From assembly GCA_030562195.1 (NCBI GenBank), contig JAUJPP010000007.1, positions 25,727,769 through 25,791,768 on the forward strand: a DNA stretch of 64,000 nt. Direction: 5' to 3'. Of the stretch, positions 24,701 through 35,815 are shown piece after piece. The notes under the pieces were generated by a model. That model was not told where the DNA came from, searched no databases, and worked only from the letters and a program-made list of their open reading frames with translations. A program made the translations under genes and the position numbers. The DNA comes from Nipponacmea schrenckii (lineage: Eukaryota; Mollusca; Gastropoda; Lottiidae). Position 1 is the first letter of the stretch, and every line of letters starts with the position of its first letter.

Positions 24701-26994
24701 AAGAATAATATTTGTTAGTAAACTTTGTTGTCTCCCTTTACCTAATTTTCTTCAGCATTTTCCATTGTACAGAACTTCTGATGAAAAATGTAATCTAAAA
24801 GATGCAGCGCCAGAAGAGGAGAAAAGTATAACTTTTCGTGAGCGACATGATTGTTTATCGAAGGAGGCATCAGATTTGGTAAGTTGAACTTTTAGTAGAA
24901 CTTTTTAAATAGAATAGAATAGAAGTTGAAATATATATTTTCTACTTTTATGTTTATGTGATATCAAAATTCCCTCAACCATCAACCATCAATTCTAAAA
25001 TAGTGGAACATCAATATAGACTGGGAAATTTGTTGGAAACTTTGAGTGATTTTGTTGACTGTCTAGCATTTGCAATGCACACCCCAAGTTTAATGAGCTC
25101 TTCTAAATGTAGAAAATTGCATACAATTATGAAGGTATTTATTTTGTAGTTATTGAATTGGTTACAACCTAGATTGGTTGTTGGGGCTCACACCCACCAT
25201 GGTTGTTACACAGTACATCGAAAAAATATTCCAGAATGGACTGTGGCATCTTTTAGTTGGAGAAATAGAAATAATCCTACATTTTTAATGGTGAGTTTAA
25301 GGACAATTGTTTGTTTCTTTCTCTGTTCCTTTACAATTTTCATTGGAAGACCATTTTCACTCTAGAAGTCTTATTCTTCAAACTTTAGAATTTTATTCAG
25401 AAACACATTTGTCTGATTAGATAATTAAAAAAATTTAAAATAGATGTTCGTGACTGACCAATCATATAACTGGGGTAAGGTCACATGACAAGTAGCTTTT
25501 GATATAAAGACGTCAAGGGAGCTAATTTAGAATCGTTAGAGATGTTGTTTTGTCTGCCTTCATTAACTCAATCGTGTTTGATGGAAGGGTTGATATCAAA
25601 CTCATTTAACTTTTACAATTTTTATACGCCCACATGGAAATGTGGACGTATATTGCCGTCGCACCTGTCCAGTCCGTCCGTCCGTCCACATTTGTTGTAT
25701 CCACGATAGAGGCTACAGTTTTTGTCTGATCTTAATGAAACTTGGTATACATGTATATATTGATAATATCTCGGTCAAGTTCGAAAATGGAAATTATCGC
25801 ATGAACGGTTTTTGAGTTATTGCACTTGACTTAGTAAAAACGCGTCAAATTTGTGTTGTATTCACAATTGAAGCTACAGTTTTTATCCGATCTTGATGAA
25901 ACTTGGTATACATGTATATATTGATGATATCTCGGTCAAGTTCGAAAATAGAAATAATCGCATGAGTGGTTTTTGCCCTTGACTTAGTAAAAACGCGTCA
26001 AATTTGGGTTGTATCCACAATAGAGGCAGTAATTTTTATCCGATCTTAATGAAACTTGGTATACATGTATATATTGATGATATCTCGGTCAAGTTCGAAA
26101 ATAGAAATAATCGTATGAGCGGTTTTTGAGTTATTGCCCTTGACTTAGTAAAAACGCGTCAAATTCGGGTTGTATTCACAATAGAAGCTACAGTTTTATC
26201 CGATCTTGATGAAACTTGGTATACATGTATATATTGATGATATCTCGGTCAAGTCCGAAAATGGAAATTATCGCATGAAAGGTTTTTGAGTTATTGCCCT
26301 TGACTTAGAAAAATCTTGTCAAAATTTTAGTTTCGATAAAATAAATCCTCCAATTTTCAGAGGTGGTGAGCATTTGAATTGATTAGGCCTTAGTCAAGTT
26401 TGAATTTGACAGTTTTTCAATGAATTGTTTTAAGTTATTGCCCTTGACTTAGTAAAATTGCGTCAAAATTCTATTGAGGTTGTGATTTTCAAAGGATTTT
26501 TATGGAACTTGGTGTAAGCATCAGAATTGATAAGACATTAGTCAAGATTGAATTTCTGACTTTTTTTAACAAATGGTTTTTGGGTTATTGCCCTTGACTT
26601 AGTAAAATAAGCTACAATTTTTAATAGATTTGATGAAACTTGGTATGAGTATTGAAATAGATAAGATGGTGGTCAAGTTCTAATTTGACAATTTTCCATG
26701 AACAGTTTTTTAGTTTTTGCCCTTAACTTCAATATTAATTCAGTGAATGTTTTTGAGTTATTGCTCTATTTATTTTTCAAATTCAATGCTGCCAGTGGGC
26801 GTATGTTACCTTGCCAGGCAAGCTATCTTTCCATTTTTCAGGCCACAATCACCCCAGAAGAATATGCAATCAAGCAATGTTTTATACCAGAAGAAAACAC
26901 TGTCATATTTATGTATATTATAGGTTTTATTTTAGCAGTTTCAACATTGTTTATTAAACGAAAATCCAAATTTAATCCTGGAAAAACTCAATGA
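21705..26994 (+). CDS. MPPE1/PGAP5, GPI-anchor remodelling metallophosphoesterase
   Basis: Complete eight-exon gene: 21705-21949, 22320-22390, 22683-22824, 23671-23857, 24420-24494, 24756-24878, 25150-25290, 26842-26994; all junctions are GT/AG and in phase. The 378-residue product compares with 396 in human. The PGAP5 family removes the ethanolamine-phosphate side chain from the second mannose of GPI anchors, which promotes ER exit of GPI proteins. The metal-binding motifs are visible: GDTH (residues 64-67), GDLLDEG (106-112), GNHD (144-147), HFPLYR (241-246) and GAHTH (293-297), plus the family signature [10 protein letters not shown]. One N-terminal membrane segment (about 16-41) and one near the C terminus (about 349-366) place the catalytic domain in the lumen. 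The ATG at 21705 lies in an exon that is open upstream to an acceptor at 21671, so an earlier start cannot be fully excluded. Confidence 0.95.
22890..23580. repeat. 20-bp minisatellite in MPPE1 intron 3
   Basis: About 34 copies of a 20-base unit, consensus GTGTTGTGTGATCTCAGTAA, with mostly single-base variants (CTCTGTAAG, CTCAATAAG, CCCAGTGAG). A shortened unit near 23221 shifts the register. The array fills most of the 846-base intron between exons 3 and 4. Confidence 0.95.
25621..26830 (+). mobile_element. Helentron-like composite element A in MPPE1 intron 7
   Basis: Starts with a palindromic block TATACGCCCACATGG with ACGTATATTG, followed by a (GTCC)n tract. Four clear units of about 155-160 bases follow (starting near 25693, 25853, 26008 and 26168), then decayed ones. 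The units share GATGAAACTTGGTATACATG, ATCTCGGTCAAGTTCG and CTTGACTTAGTAAAAACGCG. It ends CAGTGGGCGTATGTTACC, CTTGCCAGGCAAGCTATCTT. There is no open frame for a transposase. Both ends match element B at 50771-52720 in opposite orientation. The design (flank, microsatellite, tandem cores, flank) recalls non-autonomous Helentron or oyster Pearl elements; the class is inferred. Confidence 0.65.
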
Positions 26995-27610
26995 ATTTCT
27001 GTTGTATACTAGTATACCATTTGAATTTCATCATTTCAAACACCTAATATGGTCTTATTAGCCACAGCTTTGACAAGGTCTAATTAATCTGTATTAAACT
27101 AAGCCCTCTACACTTCATTTTGTAGACGAAATGGGATTGGTGTTATTTATATCTGACAAATCAGATTGTGTGGATGATGGTGACAAACAGAAAATCAGCG
27201 CCACCCTTTTGAAGAGATTTGAATACATTCTGTCTAGCTAATATATATATTGTACACTGGAAACCTTGCTCAATTTATCATCCATATAAATCAATGACAA
27301 GCTGCTTGTAGCTTATCTGTACCAAAAAAGATATAATCTGGCATTTTGTTTGTATGCGATGAAATAATAGAAAGGAAGAGATGATACTCTAATTTCACAC
27401 AATATATTTTATACCTTCCCATACAGAAGGTTGATGAAGATTTGTTTTAATCCCATCAAGAGTATGTTTAGCGCTAAAAACTTGACCAAATCATTCCTAT
27501 ATTATTTAATTTCAACCTATTTAACATGAGATTTTCATTGATACAATAATATAATGGAATAATGTTTGTTTTTTTGTAATGTAGAAATTTTTTACTGTTT
27601 AATATTTTAA

Positions 27611-28076
27611 AGGGATAATAGGCGTTAGAATACACTCGTCCTACGGCTTATATTTGTATTTCATATTGACTGTTAGTTAAATTAGTATGCATCCCACACT
27701 TTACCAAATTTTAAAAAGCCACAATAGAAATATATTCGGAATTTTAAAAAAAAGTGAGCCAGCGACGATTCCATTCAGTTTGAGAATAAAAGCGTCTGGT
27801 AAATCAACGCTAAAACATCATTGTGGAATTCAACAGTAGGGGTCAAGGACGCGTGAAAACTCACATGTTAGAGTTACTTCCCTTTATATTTACACGATTT
27901 GAAAATCGCTTGATGGATGGCTCAAGCGTTTTATGATTAACTACTTTATTTTGGGGATTTATCGGATTTTAGAGGGATTTTGATGTATAGGTAAGACCAC
28001 TGATGGATATATACTGTTATTGTCCAAATTTGAGTGAACTTAAAATTTTATGTTCGTTCTAACGCCTATTATCCCT
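27611..28076 (+). mobile_element. TTAA-flanked MITE, copy 1 of an inverted pair
   Basis: The ends AGGGATAATAGGCGTTAGAA and its inverse TTCTAACGCCTATTATCCCT are near-perfect terminal inverted repeats, with TTAA on both sides (27607-27610, 28077-28080). It is 466 bases long with no coding capacity. Copy 2 follows immediately in reverse orientation. Confidence 0.85.
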
Positions 28077-28088
28077 TTAATATTTTAA

Positions 28089-28475
28089 AGGGATAATAGG
28101 CGTTAGAACTAACATAAAATTCGATAAATCCCCAAAATAAAGTAGTTAATCATAAAACGCTTGAGCCATCCATCAAGCGATTTTTAAATCGTGTAAATAT
28201 AAAGGGAAGTAACTCTAACATGTGAGTTTTCACGCGTCCTTGACCCCTACTGTTGAATTCCACAATGATGTTTTAGCTTTGATTTACCAGACGCTTTTAT
28301 TCTCAAACTGAATGGAATCGTCGCTGGCTCACTTTTTTTTAAAATTCCGAATATATTTTTATTGTGGCTTTTTAAAATTTGGTAAAGTGTGGGATGCATA
28401 CTTATTTAACTAATAGTCAATATGAAACACAAATATAAGCCGTAGGACGAGTGTATTCTAACGCCTATTATCCCT
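28089..28475 (-). mobile_element. TTAA-flanked MITE, copy 2 (inverted)
   Basis: A near-identical reverse complement of copy 1, again with TTAA at both sides (28085-28088, 28476-28479). It lacks a stretch of about 80 bases present in copy 1 near 27970-28050. The AT stretch TTTAATATTTTAA stands both left of copy 1 and between the copies. Confidence 0.85.
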
Positions 28476-28587
28476 TTAATAAAGAATATTTTTATTAAGT
28501 GTTTTTTTTTATTAAACTGTATCAGCACCAGAGGCTGCTCTTCCGGCCACATTATTATCCGATATATAATAGAGATGCTGATGAAAC

Positions 28588-28640
28588 CGCTGTCACCAAG
28601 TGATGTCATGTCACCAAGTGATGTCATGTCACCAAGTGAC
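28588..28640. repeat. Short tandem triplication, 18-bp unit
   Basis: Three adjacent copies of a unit containing GTCACCAAGTGATGTCAT, the last varied to GTGACGTGATGTCAC. The unit is partly palindromic (GTCAC with GTGAC). Confidence 0.85.
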
Positions 28641-28822
28641 GTGATGTCACATACAGTCACGTCATTTACTTTACTTCATATTACTGAGGAGTTCTAGGAA
28701 TGCCACATTTTATGTTTGAATTTTAAGAGTGAAACCGTTTTGTTGATGAATTGCTAATTGGCAATCCATGCGACATTTTCACAATATTATGCTATTACGA
28801 ACTTAGTGGTATACTTGGACCT

Positions 28823-29597
28823 GGAATCACATATTGCTGCAATTTGATTGGATCACATATTGCAGCAATTTGATTGGATCACATATTGCTGCAATTTGAT
28901 TGAATCACATATTGCAGCAATTTGATTAATAATAATAAACTCTTTATTTTACATATCACATATTGCAGCAATTTGATTGGATCACATATTGCAGCAATTT
29001 GATTGGATCACATATTGCAGCAATTTGATTGGATCACATATTGCAGCAATTTGATTGAATCACATATTGCAGCAATTTGATTGAATCACATATTGCAGCA
29101 ATTTGATTGAATCACATATTGCAGCAATTTGATTGGATCACATATTGCAGCAATTTGAGTGGATCACATATTGCAGCAATTTGATTGGATCACATATTGC
29201 AGCAATTTGATTGGATCACATATTGCAGCAATCTGATTGAATCACATATTGCAGCAATTTGATTGAATCACATATTGCAGCAATTTGATTGAATCACATA
29301 TTGCAGCAATTTGATTGGATCACATATTGCAGCAATTTGATTGAATCACATATTGCAGCAATTTGATTGAATCACATATTGCAGCAATTTGATTGAATCC
29401 CATATTGCAGCAATCTGATTGAAACACATATTGCAGCAATCTGATTGGATCACATATTGCAGCAATTTGATTGGATCACATATTGCAGCAATTTGATTGG
29501 ATCACATATTGCAGCAATTTGATTGAATCACATATTGTTGCAATATGTGATTCAATCAATTTGATTGGATCACATATTGCAGCAATTTGATTGGATA
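28823..29597. repeat. 26-bp satellite array with a palindromic core
   Basis: About 28 copies of a 26-base unit, GATTGGATCACATATTGCAG followed by CAATTT; an alternative GAATCACA form is interspersed. Each unit carries the 11-base palindrome ATTGCAGCAAT. The second region is interrupted at about 28924-28955 by AATAATAATAAACTC and TTTATTTTACATA. Near 29521-29560 one unit is followed by an inverted partial unit (CACATATTGTTGCAATATGTG). Confidence 0.95.
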
Positions 29598-30259
29598 GTA
29601 TTAAGCAAATAGAGCTAATCATGGTTCTGATAGAAAGTCGGTAAACAATAATCCATTTATTCTTGAGAGCTCTGACTGGCTGTTTTGGCAATCGAATCAT
29701 ATCACAGAATTTTGTAATAAAAAAATCAAAGTTTTTAATTGCTTCTCATTAGGTAGATAAACATGCTAGAACCTTTACAAGAACTCTTGCTTGAGTTGGT
29801 CATGTTAGAAGTACTCAAGATATGTTCATTATTGAAAGCATTGACCATAGTATGAGAAATTTATATTATCTGTGGATAGCAGAATGGAAAATATGTGTTA
29901 ATTTTGGATTATGAAGACTAGTTAGTTTCCTTACATTGCTAATCACCTAGAGTTCAATTTTGAATATAAGCTATAATTTTCACTAAAAATGTCCAGATGA
30001 CTGTTGCTTTTTCATTTCAGTGGATAACTTTCTTCATACAAACAATAACATAGAAACTGTATTATAAACAGACACAAATAAAATGCTCTCACTGACCCTT
30101 CAACACTTTATTACTAAACAATTTAAAAGTTAAAATAATATACAAAACTGAGTTAAAACAATAGATAAATAAAAATGATGAGTGATATTGACTAGTGTAT
30201 GAAAATCTCACCGGTTTAGTTTCATCAAATACAAAATATTTAAATAGTACAAGGGCAAT

Positions 30260-30700
30260 GGCTAGAAACATCATAAATTTATGATAATCCATACTTCTAT
30301 GAACATTATAATCTTTATGAACATTTGAAGAACATCATAAGTTTAAGATAATCTTCAAGTACATTTTCAGAACATCATAACTTTAAAATAATATCCATGT
30401 ACATTCTAATATCATAACCTAAAGTAATTTCTATGAGAACATCATAACCTTTAGACAATCTTTAAGAACATTCTAAGAACATCATAACCTTCTTATTATC
30501 TCTAAATACACTCTTAGAACATTATAATATTAAGATGTCTGTAAATATGTTCTACACTACATTTTACGAACATCATAACTCTAAGGTAATCTTTTAGAAC
30601 ATTAAAACAATATCACTTACACAATCTATAAGTACAGTGAACAATAATCGTTAAGAACATCATAGATTTAAGATAGATATTAAATACATTGGAAGAACTC
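30260..30700. repeat. Degenerate tandem repeat, period about 40-60 bp
   Basis: Around nine diverged copies of a unit built on AGAACATCATAA, a T-rich stretch, AAGATAATC and AAGTACATT. The array lies downstream of the cytochrome b5 gene and may be inside its 3' untranslated region. The copies are irregular in length. Confidence 0.6.
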
Positions 30701-31632
30701 TAACAGGTTGATGTTATGGTAACACCTAAAGATTGGTTTATATTATTTTAGTTATAATATTGACCAATCAGATTTCTTAGATTCAAAAGCAGAATAACTT
30801 ACATTATCTTTTAGGGCTATCAAAATCTAACATTTACTAACAGAGGCCAGTGTCACTGGAAAATAGAGTCTTATGACCTGACATTTATACAAAAAGTCAC
30901 AATAGTTCGAATGTTGTCTTATCTTCTGTGACCTAGTGGCTGACAATCTACAGGAGTGGATCGATATAGAATGATATCTAAGATAAGACTAATTCCTCAA
31001 AGGTTCAATCTTCACGCTTCAAACCCAATTCTTGTCACATTTATATCTTTTATGTTCTGAAAATTGTTTCAACTCCAGAAAAGTAGGACAAAAATTTCAT
31101 TTCATTCTAGTGTTAACAATCTGCTTATACATGTACACTGAAATGTATTCTCAATTACTTTGATTGCTGAAAACTCCATTGTTTAAAAAATCAGCAGTCC
31201 TAATGATGAATTGTATATCCTACACACACTGCCTTCTGGTGATATTTTGACAAGCTCTCATTATATTGGTTTCTTGGTCTATAAGATCATTTCAAGTGAA
31301 AGAGACCCACTTTCTGTTGTAAATCACAGAGGAATCTGAATATTTGATACATTATTACTTGAATTTATTACCATTGGTTTTTCTGCTGGTTCGTAGCATG
31401 CATACAGTATCTATAACTCTGCATGATTCTTTAAAGCTACAATATCAGCATAAGTTTAGAAAAATCAGATTAGGACATTAACACAAGAGCTAACACATTA
31501 TATAACACCACGAAACCATTTCAATCAGCATTATCAAAACAAACACCAGTTCTAATGGTCCCACAGTTAGATCTAGGACTTTATCCTTTGGTCTACAAAC
31601 AGATTTCTGTTACTTTTATATCTTCATCAGCA

Positions 31633-32713
31633 TTATGGTTCCTTTTTATAAATCTTTTTAAATCTTCGATCCTTCTACAATCAAAAGATGTATGTGTAAG
31701 GGCATCTTTCTTTTAAGGGATAATAGGTCTTAGAATGAACATAAAATTTGAAAATTTTAAATTTTGTCAGTAAGAGCTCTATTCATTAGTAAATATACCT
31801 GCTACCATAAATAACATAAAAAAATAAATAAATATCCAAAAAAACTAAGTAATTATCCATAAATATGCATTTGATTATTGAAGAACGCTTAATAAATTGA
31901 TTAAGCGTTTTTCAAAAAATGACACCAAAAGGGAAAGTTTGCTTGATGAACCATAATTTCAGAATATTACCTTTCCTTTTGAGAACTAAAATTTTATGTT
32001 CATGCTAAGACCTATCCTCCCTTTAAGCAACATTTTATAACCTACAGTTAGCTATTTGGAATTTAAATTTTGTTTCAACACAACTACAAACAGTTTTGAC
32101 AATAAAATCAGAGATATAATAAGGAACGATTAAAAATTTATCAATTACCGCATGAATTTAATGCAAAGAAAGGTCCAGTTTTGGCACTGTTCCTCTTCCA
32201 TATATAACGGAAATAAGAAATATGGAGGAGAAAATATGCCAAAAATACATAGCTCATCAACACGATTTAATCATCTAGTTTACCTCTATAAGCTCTCCAA
32301 TTATATATTTTTCCAGTAATTTCACGCCATATTTGGAATGTCCTTTATCTTCAAAGGCTACAGTGGCATCTGTTCCCGCATGTTCCAAAACAACATCGGC
32401 TCCTCCTGGATGCTGTAATAAATAAGTACATTATATAAGTTGAAGTTCACGTCCAACTCTATGCATCATAATGAAACAATGCAATGAAATTAGAGTAAAA
32501 TGCACATGTTTCCTTAAGATTCCAAAACGACCTTTGTAAACTATAACCATAGATATAATGTTCTATTTATAATTCTATTGAATGTACCTTGTCAAGAAAA
32601 GTCGTTACGTCATAAACTTTGTCGTTTACGACAATCCAACAGGACGTTTCATTACTGTGTTCAGATACCAGGTCCAGTGTGAATTGTCGCTGCTTTGCCC
32701 GAGGTTCCTCCAT
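31633..32713 (-). CDS. Cytochrome b5 family haem protein
   Basis: Minus-strand coding exons 32713-32588 and 32412-32284 join in phase 0 and encode a cytochrome b5 fold: [10 protein letters not shown], then [20 protein letters not shown] and [18 protein letters not shown]. The two axial haem ligands are His43 (HPGG) and His67 (GHS). The family shuttles electrons to desaturases, P450s and other reductase partners, usually at the ER or outer mitochondrial membrane. The start ATG at 32713 lies 28 bases inside an exon with acceptor TTTATTTCAG at 32742. The last exon is less certain: 31674-31633 after acceptor TTTTGATTGTAG gives [13 protein letters not shown] and a stop, making a 98-residue protein with no membrane anchor. 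An alternative hydrophobic exon further down cannot be ruled out. Confidence 0.85.
31717..32022. mobile_element. TTAA-flanked MITE in the last cytochrome b5 intron
   Basis: The left end GGGATAATAGGTCTTAGAAT with ATAAAATTT is mirrored by the right end AAATTTTATG...GACCTATCCTCCC-type sequence, flanked by TTAA at 31713-31716 and 32023-32026. It is a diverged relative of the pair at 27611-28475, with the TIR reading AGGTC in place of AGGCG. Confidence 0.8.
32284..32412 (-). CDS. Cytochrome b5 coding exon with both haem-ligand histidines
   Basis: A 129-base exon between acceptor TATTACAG and donor GAG|GTAAAC on the minus strand, phase 0 at both ends. It encodes residues 43-85, from HPGG to GELIE, the core of the haem pocket. 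Confidence 0.92.
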
Positions 32714-33462
32714 TTTTGTTATGCTAGGACTAGTAATTGTACTGAAATAAAGAAGAGACTCTTGATCTTAACGTGATTATTCTGGAATTGAGTGGAACAC
32801 CGTGTTCTTTCCATCATAAACCTCGTACACCATTGCAGAAAGAATACAGACTTAGGATAAGAAATAGGAATGTCCCCGATATACAAAATATTGAAAACCA
32901 GAATTAGTGTCAAGAGAAGCTATATGTATCCCTGATACTCGACTACATAATAATATGTAGTTGCAGCTGGACATTGTGAAGATGACGTAAAGGCTAATAA
33001 AACATGTTCAATCCCTTCAATTTATCAGTGAACACCAACATACAATACCCAACTCTACAATACAATACTCAACTCCAATATCTTTACAATATCTTACAGC
33101 ACGTGACTTTGTTTTTGAAAATCGTAATATCCTCAAGCAATTACCTAAATTAAGCAGAAGTTTGCGTGATTAAGTGGCTTCTTCGAATTTTTACGCCTTT
33201 CTTTTAGTTTTATTCCTTACGTTTTGTTTTTTATTAAATTCAATTAAATCAACTTTGAAGTATTCCCAGTGTGTTGCCTGAAACGAAAGGCTTTTGTGAC
33301 GAAATAGACGAGGAAGACTGTACTGTTGTACTGTGTAGATTTATGAAACAGTATTTACCCTAAGAACAGAAGAGAGCAAACAGTACAAAAACCAATATTG
33401 TATAACAAGGACAATATTCAAATCGTTTTAAGAACGTAAAAGAAAAGTAAAAGACCACTTAC

Positions 33463-33540
33463 CTATTTATTCACGTGTTCAAAGTCAAATGATGTCTCGA
33501 AATGATTCAACTACAAACGACACAAGCTCAGTCGGAGATA
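33463..33540 (-). other. Probable non-coding first exon of the cytochrome b5 gene
   Basis: The minus strand has a good donor, ATAAATAG|GTAAGTGG, with the exon end at 33463, and the next acceptor on that strand is the one at 32742 just before the cytochrome b5 start codon. The upstream boundary is not visible; 33540 is a guess. No ATG-initiated frame of use is present. Confidence 0.4.
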
Positions 33541-33949
33541 AAATTTTCAAAAGTAATCCCCAACACTACCTTTGGATTGTCAACAATAATTACAGAGCAT
33601 TACATATATCTATAACTACTCCAAGGATCTGCAATCTACAGTGTTAATGTCGTACACGTCAAAGTAACTGAGTAATATGTATAATTTGGTCAAAAATGTT
33701 GAGTTTTTCAATAAGTACAGTCTGTAGGTGTTTATTAGTAAACAAAACCAAGGAGATAAAATTTAAACTGCTCTATACTGGTATGCTCATTGTTCCTTAT
33801 CTTTGGTCGACTGAGTTTAAATTTCATCACGATCGTTTATCTTACTATTTCACGACATGGGTCATATATAGGGCCTACTGTAGAACTATCGGAACAGATT
33901 GTCTGCTAGATGCGGAATTTTCATTATTTTGATTCTCAAGTTCTATAGA

Positions 33950-34540
33950 GATACCTTTCATAAAATTTTGTGAAACTATCACTTTAACGCCCACGCGCTA
34001 GTTATCGTTAAAGAATAAGGTACGGCCATCTTGAATAACTATGAAACCTCTTTTTCTTAAAGCACAGATATTCGGGTTTTTTTTTTAAAGAAAAACATAC
34101 ACCTTTTCTTTTAAAATGTTTAATATTTGAACATTCCAGGAATAATCGGAACTATTAAACTCATAGTCTGACTGAAAGCACAAACATTTCGTTATAATAA
34201 CAACGGCAGTAAGCAATGGAACTCAATATGTAGACTATGCAACTTTAGTGCAACTTCCTGAAACTATTCCTTTAAAGCCCCCACACGCTCTTTTCATTAA
34301 AAGAAAAGGGGGACGGCCTCGAATAAAACCCTTTCTTGACAAAATTTGTAAAAAAACACCATTTTTTAGTAAAAGTTTTCATTTAAACCAAAAAATGGCC
34401 AAAGCTGACTGAAACCCATTTGTTATAAAAACAAGGCATAAGAATGGCTCAAAAGTTCAAGGTTAGTCAACTTTGAAATTATTCCTTTAACCCGCCTAAA
34501 TAACCCAATAATTTCCAGAACTAGGGAGAGGCCTTCGTAC
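33950..34540. repeat. Degenerate tandem repeat, three units of about 210-290 bp
   Basis: Three diverged units begin near 33970, 34258 and 34474 with GAAACTATCACTTTAACGCC, GAAACTATTCCTTTAAAGCC and GAAATTATTCCTTTAACCCG. Later shared blocks include GACTGAAA, CATTTGTTATAAAAACAA and a GACGGCC or TACGGCC block. Confidence 0.5.
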
Positions 34541-35699
34541 ACCTGATACAATCTAGGGCCCAGAAAAACAGTTCTTGTGCCAAGGAAATCTCTTTGATTG
34601 TTCAACATTTCCCAGATGCTGAAAGTTCAGTTACACCTTTGAAGTTTATTGCCAAATTTTTTATTTTAAAAAAACAATTACGTAAAATGTTTAAACTACC
34701 CCAGCTTGTTCTTGGCCATTTGAAAAACTCTCAGATGTTTTAAATTTTATCGTGCATTTTGGCCCTTTTGGACCGCACCCACCTTATCAGTTATATAGAT
34801 GGGAAAGTTTTTTATTTAAAAAACAAAACGTAAAAATGGTAACGTACCCTAGCTTGTGATTGGCCGATTTGAAATCAAGTGACATCAGATGTTTCGAAAT
34901 GATAAGCATGGCCTAGTTCAGACGCGACACCCGCCACTACTATTAAATATCAGAATCCCAAATAGGTTTACATTTTAACATGGTTATGAAGTCTGATGGT
35001 TTCGCACAGAAACAAAGAAAACAATCATCCCGACTTCATTCGCCCATAAGCTGCAGAAAAGTAGGACGTAAAACTCCATTCAATTCATTTGATTTCATTT
35101 AATAATTAAAGTGATATCAATAGTAAACAATGATGAAATAAAGAAATTGATAGCTTGAAGAAATGACCTTGATATTTAGATATAACTCAATCACCTGTTG
35201 TTATGCCAAAGGTCTCCCAATACACTCGGGGTTTCTCTCACCTTCACTATATATAAAATACACTATTTATTTGTTATAAAGGTGTATTACGTACTTAAAA
35301 TTTTAATCCGAAACTGATTCCTTTATTTATGTAGTATCTTATTGGTATCCTCAAAATATCTATAAAATATTGAAAGTCCTTAATACTTAATACCTTGTAA
35401 TACTCGATTTAAGCTGTAACATTTTTTTAAAATGTAGATTTGATGTCGTGTTTGTCTGTTTTTGGGCCAGTTGGGCAAACTAAGATCTGAAACTAAATCT
35501 ATTCATAGCTCTTATAGGTTATTACTAGAGTCGATCTTCATACACGCTATAATTATATAGTATACCATGCAAATAATTATTTTTGCACTCAGTGATTAAC
35601 AGATCAATTAGATACAAAGTAATTGTGTCCAAGAATATTATGAACGGGTGAGGTTTGCACACACTGAACCTTTAAGGACCGGAATGGGATAACCTTGGA

Positions 35700-35815
35700 A
35701 AATTTCGAGGTCTCTAATTGGCTGTTTTCTCTAACGTACAATCCAATCAAATCGCTTCATTTTCTAGACCTCAATGGTGCAAGAAAGATGACTGTTGTAG
35801 TCAAGGTATAATAAG
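35700..35815. repeat. Partial CCTTGACT-type MITE
   Basis: The right end GATGACTGTTGTAGTCAAGG with following TA matches the terminal repeat of the element at 4691-4905. A matching left end is not clear. Confidence 0.4.

Larger units (their letters stand above)
26995..30088. other. MPPE1 3' flank, dominated by repeats
   Basis: Contains the MPPE1 3' untranslated region (poly(A) site not certain; an ATTAAA lies near 27093), a head-to-head pair of TTAA-flanked MITEs (27611-28475), a small 18-bp triplication (about 28588-28640) and a 26-bp satellite (28823-29597). No further exon is seen. Confidence 0.6.

Noticed and set aside
26698..26841. Open frame continuous with MPPE1 exon 8 on its left
   Set aside because: This stretch belongs to the Helentron-like element and intron; the exon 8 acceptor at 26841 restores the family alignment.
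28825..29590. Possible CRISPR-like regular repeat array
   Set aside because: The repeats are directly tandem without unique spacers and the DNA is animal; it is a satellite.
30089..30292. Hydrophobic minus-strand frame considered as a cytochrome b5 anchor exon
   Set aside because: No phase-0 acceptor gives this frame, its start lies inside a degenerate tandem repeat, and an AATAAA overlaps its end. It is kept only as a possible alternative.
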